15,048 nt of DNA. It comes from Halieaceae bacterium (GTDB lineage: Bacteria; Pseudomonadota; Gammaproteobacteria; Pseudomonadales; Halieaceae). Position 1 is the stretch's first letter, and each line of letters opens with the position of its first letter. Positions 8,953-15,048 of the stretch are shown in pieces. The position numbers were made by a program, and so were the translations under genes. The notes under the pieces were generated by a model. That model saw only the letters and a program-made list of their open reading frames with translations. It ran no database searches and was not told the DNA's origin. The DNA is taken from assembly GCA_003520285.1 (NCBI GenBank), contig DOVB01000018.1:1-15048 (forward strand), written 5' to 3'.

Positions 8953-9888
8953 ATGAGTGAGGCCCAGTTTGAACCCTCAATAGCAAGGGTCGAGCGCACC
9001 GACTGGCGTCTTGGTGAGAGCCTGTTAACGGCGATACGGCGTAAAGTGTTCATTGAAGAACAGGGGATCCCCGAAAGCATCGAGCTTGACGGCCAAGACC
9101 CTCAGGCCCATCACTATGTCGCCATGATTGGGAGTAAGCCAGTCGGCACTGCTCGGCAACTTGCGGACGGAAGAATTGGCCGGCTCGCAGTGCTAGCGAG
9201 TCACAGACGCTGCGGTATTGGAACCGCACTTATGCGCTCCGTGATCGCTGATGCCCAGCGACTCGGTGTTGCGACCGTCTACTTGCACGCGCAAACTGAT
9301 TCGCTCGATTTCTATCAGACTTTAGGTTTCGCGCCCGTTGGTGAATGCTTCACCGAGGCCGACAAGCCCCATCAAGCGATGCAGATGGTCATCGACTATC
9401 AGTCTTATTTCCAAAGAATCGTCAGTGCTCATTATCCTAAGCCCGCTAGACAACTTGCTTTGAATCTCTGCCAAAAGGCTCAACGCAGCGTGCGCATATT
9501 CAGCGAGAGTCTCGACCCCGTCATATTTGACAGCCCTGAAATGGCGCTGTGCTTATCGGAGTTGTCGCGCAGTGGCAGCCGGACCTCCGTACAGATCCTC
9601 ATCACCGATAGTCACTCGTTAAGGGCGCGTGGACATCGCTTACTAGAGCTTGCCAAACGTCTACCGAGCTTTGTTCAAATTAAGGTAACCGATGCACCAG
9701 AGCAGCTCACCGGCCGGCTCGTTTTGCTGGCGGACCAAAATAATACGCTCTACATGCCAGATACCGCAGATCATCGGGTGCGTTATGAGATCGATGATCG
9801 GCCTCTCAATCGCCGTCTGACCGAAATTTTCGAGCAAATCTGGCAGCGGAGCGAAGAGGATGCGAATTTCAGAGATCTCGGCATCTAA
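8953..9888 (+). CDS. Two-domain protein: GNAT N-acetyltransferase plus uncharacterised C-terminal domain
   Basis: Residues 1 to about 148 form a GNAT domain of the ElaA/YjcF type: RRKVFIEEQGIP, the E.D..D..AHHYVA segment, the acetyl-CoA-binding motif R85-R-C-G-I-G90, and the LHAQ...DFYQTLGFAPVG ending. GNAT enzymes transfer an acetyl group from acetyl-CoA to an amine; the acceptor is unknown here. Residues about 150-311 form a second domain with no catalytic motif I recognise. It contains RIFSESLDPVIFD, ITDSHSLRARGHRLLELAKRLPS and an R/DLGI C-terminus. Its pattern is faintly reminiscent of phospholipase D-like folds but lacks HxKxxxxD; it may be the domain catalogued as DUF7931 (from memory). 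AGGAG at 8938-8942 precedes the ATG by ten bases. The gene ends the purB-containing run, 66 bp after purB. Confidence 0.8.
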   Translation: MSEAQFEPSIARVERTDWRLGESLLTAIRRKVFIEEQGIPESIELDGQDPQAHHYVAMIGSKPVGTARQLADGRIGRLAVLASHRRCGIGTALMRSVIADAQRLGVATVYLHAQTDSLDFYQTLGFAPVGECFTEADKPHQAMQMVIDYQSYFQRIVSAHYPKPARQLALNLCQKAQRSVRIFSESLDPVIFDSPEMALCLSELSRSGSRTSVQILITDSHSLRARGHRLLELAKRLPSFVQIKVTDAPEQLTGRLVLLADQNNTLYMPDTADHRVRYEIDDRPLNRRLTEIFEQIWQRSEEDANFRDLGI

Positions 9889-9892
9889 TGTC

Positions 9893-9916
9893 AGCGCACT
9901 ATCCCTGAGTGCGGCT
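9893..9916. terminator. Hairpin between convergent GNAT and meaB genes
   Basis: CGCACT (9895-9900) and AGTGCG (9908-9913) form a six-base-pair stem with a seven-base loop. Two more pairs (AG at 9893-9894 with CT at 9915-9916) follow a bulged G. It fills the 28-bp gap between the two stop codons. No T-tract follows on either strand, so it may stabilise 3' ends or assist factor-dependent termination rather than act as an intrinsic terminator. Confidence 0.45.
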
Positions 9917-10873
9917 TCAGAGTAAATCTAGAATCTTGGTCGCGGCTTGATAAGCGGTGAGCTGATCATTGGCCACCTCGGCTTCAACTTTGGGCAGCAA
10001 AGTTTGCGCTTGTTTACTGGCGAATAGCTTGGCCTGCAAACCCTCTTGAATCAATTGATGCAACCACTGCTGCTTTTGCTGTTTGCGCTGCTGATTCCAT
10101 ACGCCGTTGGCTTGCGCGAGCGCGGTAAAGTCCGTAATCATCGTCCAAATAGAGTCAATGCCTTGATCCTCTAGCGCTGAGCAGGTGACGACTTTAGGGG
10201 TCCAGAACGAGGGATGACTCAGAAGATGCAGCGCATTTTGATAATGCTGCTGAGCCTGCGCAGCAAGCGCTTTACTGTCGCCGTCTGCTTTGTTGATCAC
10301 CAGGGCATCGGCGAGCTCCAGGATCCCCTTTTTGATGCCTTGAAGCTCATCCCCTCCGCCTGGCAGCATCAGTAACATAAAAAAATCGACCATTCCCGCG
10401 ACCTGGTGCTCTGATTGGCCCACGCCCACGGTTTCTACCAGAATCACGTCAAAGCCCGCAGCTTCGCAAAGCAACAGTGTTTCGCGAGTGCGTTGTGCTA
10501 CACCACCGAGAGTTCTGCCCGCCGGGCTTGGGCGAATAAAGGCGTCGGACGATCGTGACAAGACTTCCATCCGGGTTTTATCACCGAGAATGGAACCGCC
10601 TGCTGCAGGCGAACTCGGATCTACTGCCAGAACTGCTACTCGTTTGCCGAGCGCCAGAAGCAAAAGACCAAAACGTTCTATGAAGGTCGACTTCCCCACC
10701 CCAGGCACGCCTGAGATGCCGATGCGAAGACTGTGACCGGTTTGCGGCAGCAAGCGACCCAGAAGTTCTTGAGCCGCAGCGCGGTGGTCGCTGCGGCTAC
10801 TTTCGATCAAGGTGATCGCTTTAGCTAGCGCACGACGATCGCCCGCGACCAATGCATCGAGCGATATGCTCAT
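9917..10873 (-). CDS. meaB: Methylmalonyl-CoA mutase-associated GTPase MeaB (ArgK family)
   Basis: MeaB is a G3E-class P-loop GTPase that gates adenosylcobalamin loading and protects methylmalonyl-CoA mutase from inactivation. The 318-residue protein carries Walker A GVPGVGKS (55-62), the [20 protein letters not shown] switch region (83-102), the [10 protein letters not shown] segment (146-154) and the guanine-specificity motif NKAD (194-197). A glutamine-rich stretch (about 260-269) precedes the helical C-terminal dimerisation arm, as in relatives. The ATG overlaps the mutase stop by 4 nt (ATGA), and no good ribosome binding site is visible, so translation probably depends on coupling. E. 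coli ArgK/YgfD was once described as an arginine transport kinase; the genomic context here clearly supports the mutase chaperone role. Confidence 0.95.
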   Translation of the reverse strand: MSISLDALVAGDRRALAKAITLIESSRSDHRAAAQELLGRLLPQTGHSLRIGISGVPGVGKSTFIERFGLLLLALGKRVAVLAVDPSSPAAGGSILGDKTRMEVLSRSSDAFIRPSPAGRTLGGVAQRTRETLLLCEAAGFDVILVETVGVGQSEHQVAGMVDFFMLLMLPGGGDELQGIKKGILELADALVINKADGDSKALAAQAQQHYQNALHLLSHPSFWTPKVVTCSALEDQGIDSIWTMITDFTALAQANGVWNQQRKQQKQQWLHQLIQEGLQAKLFASKQAQTLLPKVEAEVANDQLTAYQAATKILDLL

Positions 10874-13032
10874 TGCGAACCGAGCGACTCACGAACAGCG
10901 TCTAGCACAGCGCGAGCGGAGACGGGAATTGGCGTCCCCGGACCGAAAATGCATTTCACACCTGCCTTGTAGAGCTCGGCGTAATCTTGCTGCGGTATGA
11001 CACCTCCCGCAATAACAATGATGTCGTCTCCACCCTGCGCTTTCAGTGCTTGAACGAGTGCTGGGACAAGGGTCTTGTGTCCTGCGGCAAGCGATGATGC
11101 ACCCACGACATGGACATCGTTCTCAATTGCCTGTTTCGCGACTTCCTCGGGGGTTGAAAACATGGGCGAGAGATCCACATCAAAACCAACGTCGGCGAAG
11201 GCAGTAGCCACGACTTTGGCACCACGATCATGACCATCTTGCCCCATTTTGCAAACCAACATGCGGGGCCGGCGGCCGTAATCAGCTACAAATTGATCGA
11301 TATCTGTCGAAATCATAGTCCAATTATCATCCTGCTCAAACGCAGCGCCGTAGACGCCTGATACCGTCTGTGTGGTCGCATTGAAGCGCCCGAATTCTCG
11401 CTCTAAAGCCTCTGATACCTCGCCGACAGTAGCACGCAAGCGGATGGCCTGAATAGACAAATCCAGCAAGTTACCTTGACCAGACTTAGCCGCCTCTTGA
11501 AGCGCTCTTAAGGCTTGTTTCACATCATAATCGTTACGCTTAGCTTTTAGGGCCTTTAACTTGCTCAGCTGAGATTCACGCACCGCTTGATCATCGATTG
11601 ACAGCACTTCTACGCTCTCGTTGGCGTCAGTGCGATATTTGTTAACACCAACAATGACATCTTCGCCGCGATCGATTCGGGCCTGCTTCTTTGCAGCAGC
11701 CTCTTCAATGCGCAGTTTTGGCATACCCGTCTCAATCGCTTTGGCCATACCGCCCGCAGCCTCGACCTCTTCAATCAGTGTCCAGGCCTTATCGGCGATG
11801 GACTGCGTAAGGTTCTCCATAAAGTAAGAACCACCCCAAGGATCGACAACATTTGTAATACCGGTCTCTTCCTGAATAATAAGTTGCGTGTTTCTTGCAA
11901 TACGTGCTGAAAATTCAGTCGGTAACGCGATTGCCTCGTCGAGGGCATTGGTGTGCAGCGACTGGGTTCCACCAAATACCGCAGCCATTGCCTCGATAGT
12001 GGTTCTGACGACATTATTGTAGGGGTCTTGCTCAGTCAATGACCAGCCAGAGGTTTGACTGTGAGTTCTCAGTATCGCACTTTTGGCATTTTGGGGATTA
12101 AATTCACCGACAATTCTCGCCCACAGCAGTCGTGCGGCTCGAAGCTTGGCAATTTCCATATAGAAATTCATGCCAATGCCCCAAAAGAAAGACAATCGGG
12201 GGGCGAACGAGTCGATATCCAAGCCCGCCGCGATCGCAGTTCTAATATACTCTTTTCCGTCTGCTAGTGTGTAAGCAAGCTCGAGAGCAGCATTGGCGCC
12301 TGCTTCTTGGATGTGATAGCCCGAGATGCTGATGGTATTGAACTTCGGCATTTTGTCGGAACAGTAAGCAATAATATCGCCGATGATGCGCATACTGGGC
12401 GCCGGTGGGTAAATATAGGTGTTGCGCACCATGAACTCTTTCAGAATGTCGTTCTGGATGGTGCCGGTCAATGCCTCGCTGGGCACGCCCTGCTCTTCAG
12501 CAGCCACGATGTAGCCTGCCAATACGGGTAACACAGCCCCATTCATAGTCATCGAGACAGACACTTTATCGAGCGGGATACCATCGAAGAGCACTTTCAT
12601 ATCTTCGACGCTATCGATCGCAACACCCGCCTTACCGACGTCGCCTGTCACTCGCTCGTGATCTGAGTCGTAGCCTCTGTGAGTAGCAAGGTCAAAGGCG
12701 ACCGATATCCCCTGTCCACCTGCTGCAAGCGCTTTACGGTAAAAGTCGTTCGACGCTTCGGCGGTTGAAAAACCCGCATACTGCCTGATGGTCCAAGGTC
12801 TGCCCGCATACATGGTTGCTTGAGGCCCTCTGATGTAGGGCGACATGCCTGGCATGGTGTTCAGATACTGAAGGTTCTCGAGATCCTCAGCGGTGTAAAG
12901 TGCCTTGACGTCGATATCTTCAGGCGTATGCCAGATAAGGTCGTCTAAGGACTTTCCCTTAAGTTGCTGCTCTGCCAATGCTTCCCAATTCGCCACGGTT
13001 GACTCATTGGGGTCAAAAAGTTTTTTTGTCAT
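10870..13032 (-). CDS. scpA: Methylmalonyl-CoA mutase, single-chain adenosylcobalamin-dependent
   Basis: The enzyme interconverts (R)-methylmalonyl-CoA and succinyl-CoA by a cobalamin radical rearrangement. At 720 residues it matches homodimeric mutases such as E. coli ScpA and the catalytic alpha chain of heterodimers. The N-terminal TIM-barrel domain (to about 560) has the substrate pocket: Tyr85 in RQYAGFS, Arg203 in [11 protein letters not shown] and His240 in GYHIQEAGA. These correspond by a constant offset to Tyr89, Arg207 and His244 of the Propionibacterium enzyme. Tyr and Arg at the first two sites favour methylmalonyl-CoA over isobutyryl-CoA. The C-terminal B12 domain has D599-x-H601-x-x-G604 with the cobalt-ligating His601. 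AAGG overlapping the epimerase stop, nine bases before the ATG, is a reasonable ribosome binding site. Confidence 0.97.
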   Translation of the reverse strand: MTKKLFDPNESTVANWEALAEQQLKGKSLDDLIWHTPEDIDVKALYTAEDLENLQYLNTMPGMSPYIRGPQATMYAGRPWTIRQYAGFSTAEASNDFYRKALAAGGQGISVAFDLATHRGYDSDHERVTGDVGKAGVAIDSVEDMKVLFDGIPLDKVSVSMTMNGAVLPVLAGYIVAAEEQGVPSEALTGTIQNDILKEFMVRNTYIYPPAPSMRIIGDIIAYCSDKMPKFNTISISGYHIQEAGANAALELAYTLADGKEYIRTAIAAGLDIDSFAPRLSFFWGIGMNFYMEIAKLRAARLLWARIVGEFNPQNAKSAILRTHSQTSGWSLTEQDPYNNVVRTTIEAMAAVFGGTQSLHTNALDEAIALPTEFSARIARNTQLIIQEETGITNVVDPWGGSYFMENLTQSIADKAWTLIEEVEAAGGMAKAIETGMPKLRIEEAAAKKQARIDRGEDVIVGVNKYRTDANESVEVLSIDDQAVRESQLSKLKALKAKRNDYDVKQALRALQEAAKSGQGNLLDLSIQAIRLRATVGEVSEALEREFGRFNATTQTVSGVYGAAFEQDDNWTMISTDIDQFVADYGRRPRMLVCKMGQDGHDRGAKVVATAFADVGFDVDLSPMFSTPEEVAKQAIENDVHVVGASSLAAGHKTLVPALVQALKAQGGDDIIVIAGGVIPQQDYAELYKAGVKCIFGPGTPIPVSARAVLDAVRESLGSQ

Positions 13033-13043
13033 AGTCGTCGACC

Positions 13044-13457
13044 TTACTCGTGAGTGCTTGCGGGTTGGCTAAGCTCGATGAGGACCCCATCGCAACTCTT
13101 GGGGTGAATAAAGATAACGCGAGCCCCATGTGCACCGGGTGTCGGCTCGTCACCGATGAACTGATAGCCCTTGGTCTTTAGTCGCGCTACATCTGAATCG
13201 ATATCGTCAGTCCGAAAGCACAGATGGTGAATGCCGCCACCGCGCTTCTCGAGATAGCTCGCGATAGGACCGTCCCCGTCCAGCGGATGGACCAACTCGA
13301 TACTCGTTGGAGGCAGCGGAAAAAAGGCAGTGGTGGTTTTGGCCGCAAGCACCTCTTCTGTGCCTTCAAACGTCAGACCAAAGTCGCTCATAAACCGAGC
13401 GATTGCCTTCTCGAGGTCAGGTACCGCAATCGCTATATGGTCTAGCCCTGTGATCAT
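13044..13457 (-). CDS. mce: Methylmalonyl-CoA epimerase
   Basis: This VOC-superfamily metalloenzyme epimerises (S)-methylmalonyl-CoA, the product of propionyl-CoA carboxylase, to the (R)-form used by the mutase. The 137-residue protein has two beta-alpha-beta-beta-beta repeats with likely metal ligands His7 (LDHIAIAV), Glu54 (SIELVHP), His77 (GGGIHHLCF) and Glu128 (VLIELSQP). Known epimerases often have Gln at the second position. The ATG overlaps the upstream carboxylase stop by 4 nt (ATGA at 13457-13454). A strong AAGGAGG within the last carboxylase codons, four bases from the ATG, serves as ribosome binding site. The mutase follows 11 nt downstream. Context makes the specific function very likely despite the breadth of the VOC superfamily. 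Confidence 0.95.
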   Translation of the reverse strand: MITGLDHIAIAVPDLEKAIARFMSDFGLTFEGTEEVLAAKTTTAFFPLPPTSIELVHPLDGDGPIASYLEKRGGGIHHLCFRTDDIDSDVARLKTKGYQFIGDEPTPGAHGARVIFIHPKSCDGVLIELSQPASTHE

Positions 13458-15048
13458 GATGCCTCCTTAAGGATGTGGCCCAATAGTTCACGCGTTCGCT
13501 GGTGTTGTCTAGTGCGACGAACTTCGGGGGATTCTATCTCGATTTTTTCGTCGGGTGTGACTTTAAAAAGAGGCTGCCCTTTTCGAATAATCACGCCATC
13601 GCCCTCTACTAAAACCTGGTCAATGGTGCCAGAGAATGGCGCATAGACTTTATTGAACATCTTCATGACTTCAACGATATAGAGCGGGTCGCCTGCTTCA
13701 AAATGGGAGTCCGCTGTCACGTAAAGGTCGTGTTGAGGCGTCTCTCGACCGTAAAACATGCCACCGCTTGCCGCCAGAATTTCATCGCCTTTGGCCACCG
13801 GTGGTGGCGCGAGCACTTTTGACATCTGGGCTTGGTGCTCAGCATCAAGCAATCGCTCTGGGATATGTATCGATAAATCGTCATTGACCCTCAAACTGTA
13901 AAAATCAGCTTGTTGAGCCATCAAGGGAAGCAACAGCAGCAGATCTAGGCCCAGAAGATACCCATGGTGGGCTGCTCGCACGGCATCCCAATCTTGTGGC
14001 GAGAGAGCTGCATGCTCTGGCGGTTCTTCGTCGTCTAACACAGAGCAGAGTTCGATCCAGTCCTCGCACCCTAATACGGTATCTAATTCGTCATAAAATG
14101 CATTCGCTTTGTCTAGTAAGTCTTTGTCATGACTCCAAATAACATGAGCTGCAGGCTCCTCGGGACGAAATTCCATATTCAAAAAATGGTACATTTCTGT
14201 GAGCAGTTCAATTGGGTTCTCGTTCCAGACGAACGACCCCTCAACTCGACAAGCACAATCTTTGTTGATGCTAAGCCATCCGCTCAAAGCATGAGGGTCG
14301 GCTAGCAGTTTTTGTACAGGACGTTGCACGAGAGTTTGTTTCAAAGCGAGACATTCGCTCACAGCTGCTTGATGCTCAGGTAAGGCCTGCGAGAGCGTGT
14401 GCTCGTGCATCACAGACCAAGCCGCATCGAGATCAAGTTGGTCAGCAATTGTTTTTATTTCACCAACCGCAGTTAAGTAGGGCACGATAAATCGAGTCGT
14501 CGGTCTCGCATTAATATTATTGCCGATAAACCAGTTCACTAGACCATTGTGAAACGATAGGTTTGTCGCCAAATCCTTGCCTCTGAGCGTGGTCTTACGC
14601 AAAGTCTCCGCCATTTGCCGATAGGTGTCCAAACGGGATTGGCCCACAGTCAGCAAGAGCGCAATGTTGGAGTCATATGCACCGGCAAGCGTGTATTTGA
14701 TAAACACATCGGTGTCAGGGTTGTGGAGTGAGATTCCCTGATCATCTCTGATCTCCCCCTCTATGGCATCGCTCCAGTGCTCAATAACACCACCTGCTGA
14801 AGGTAATAGCGCATGGTTGGTTGCGTTCAAACGAGCTTCTACACTGTCGTTGTGTCTGATGACTCGGTCCGGCTTCGGTAGTTTCGGCCCATGAGCAGCC
14901 AGGAGCACCATCGCTTCGACGAGTGAATCGACCACAAAAAAGTCATCGGGATTGTCAGGATTCGAAAACTTCATGGCATAGCACAATTCAGTGACACGAT
15001 GCTCAACTTGAATTCGCGTATTCATCTCCATGAAAAAGTGTTTGTCTC
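13454..15048 (-). CDS. Biotin-dependent acyl-CoA carboxylase, biotin carboxylase plus biotinyl domains (5' end outside window)
   Basis: The frame is open through the right edge: in-frame Asp-Lys-His-Phe-Phe precedes the first ATG at 15031, so that ATG is internal. The start is the end of a biotin carboxylase active site, EMNTRIQVEH, which keeps the catalytic Glu, Asn, Arg, Gln and Glu. The usual Pro after VEH is Arg. The biotin carboxylase C-terminal part runs to about residue 190 (counting from 15031). Residues about 195-405 match no domain I recognise and include a Leu-rich stretch (361-370). A biotinyl domain follows (about 418-492), with the biotin-accepting lysine at residue 457 in VMKM instead of the usual AMKM. 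A charged tail ends the protein. Propionyl-CoA carboxylation is inferred from the epimerase and mutase downstream. No carboxyltransferase is in the window. Confidence 0.85.
   Translation of the reverse strand, partial: DKHFFMEMNTRIQVEHRVTELCYAMKFSNPDNPDDFFVVDSLVEAMVLLAAHGPKLPKPDRVIRHNDSVEARLNATNHALLPSAGGVIEHWSDAIEGEIRDDQGISLHNPDTDVFIKYTLAGAYDSNIALLLTVGQSRLDTYRQMAETLRKTTLRGKDLATNLSFHNGLVNWFIGNNINARPTTRFIVPYLTAVGEIKTIADQLDLDAAWSVMHEHTLSQALPEHQAAVSECLALKQTLVQRPVQKLLADPHALSGWLSINKDCACRVEGSFVWNENPIELLTEMYHFLNMEFRPEEPAAHVIWSHDKDLLDKANAFYDELDTVLGCEDWIELCSVLDDEEPPEHAALSPQDWDAVRAAHHGYLLGLDLLLLLPLMAQQADFYSLRVNDDLSIHIPERLLDAEHQAQMSKVLAPPPVAKGDEILAASGGMFYGRETPQHDLYVTADSHFEAGDPLYIVEVMKMFNKVYAPFSGTIDQVLVEGDGVIIRKGQPLFKVTPDEKIEIESPEVRRTRQHQRTRELLGHILKEAS

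Noticed and set aside
10041..10120. CTG-like triplet-rich tract suggesting a repeat
   Set aside because: It encodes the glutamine-rich helix before the C-terminal arm of MeaB, a region that is Gln/Arg-rich in relatives as well. The units are irregular, so it is not a tandem repeat.
13021..13027. A run of seven A (minus strand) just after the mutase start codon, as a possible slippage site
   Set aside because: A-rich codons directly after the start are common and aid initiation. The reading frame continues intact, and no alternative frame gives a meaningful product.

Overview
The window reads as ordinary chromosome of a gammaproteobacterium, probably marine. The evidence is gene order and protein similarity: an arginyl/leucyl-tRNA-protein transferase, infA, clpA, clpS, icd, a Nudix gene, mnmA, hflD and purB lie in the order I remember from Pseudomonas, and the proteins resemble their E. 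coli counterparts closely. A cellvibrionalean or OM60/NOR5-like lineage is my best guess, but the sequence does not prove it. There are thirteen genes, two of them cut by the window edges. Nearly all the DNA is coding, no gene-free stretch exceeds about 150 bp, and I see no tRNA, rRNA, insertion sequence, CRISPR array or integration scar.

Left block (1-3384). The 3' end of an aminoacyl-tRNA-protein transferase gene (Bpt/Ate family) and infA run rightwards and meet clpA and clpS, which run leftwards. Only one base pair separates the infA and clpA stop codons, and a hairpin covers both 3' ends. Bpt, ClpS and ClpA together form a bacterial N-degron route: the transferase adds a destabilising residue, ClpS recognises it, and ClpA unfolds the substrate for ClpP, which is not in the window. 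A strong intrinsic terminator follows icd.

Middle block (3385-9888). icd (NADP-dependent isocitrate dehydrogenase, leftward) is divergent from a rightward six-gene run: rluE, nudJ-like, mnmA, hflD, purB and a two-domain GNAT protein. The first four overlap by 1 or 4 nt, purB follows after 4 nt, and the GNAT gene follows after 66 nt with its own ribosome binding site. The run combines rRNA and tRNA modification, nucleotide hydrolysis and purine synthesis.

Right block (9889-15048, leftward). A biotin-dependent carboxylase (5' end outside the window), methylmalonyl-CoA epimerase, methylmalonyl-CoA mutase and the MeaB GTPase are packed with 4-nt overlaps or an 11-nt gap. Together they would convert propionyl-CoA to succinyl-CoA, provided a carboxyltransferase subunit lies upstream. 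The carboxylase is the least ordinary protein here: a biotin carboxylase C-terminal part and a biotinyl domain flank about 200 residues I do not recognise.

I found no previously undescribed multi-gene system. The points most worth a second look are the unusual carboxylase, the C-terminal domain of the GNAT protein, apparently leaderless starts for clpS and rluE, and T-tract-less hairpins at both convergent gene junctions.
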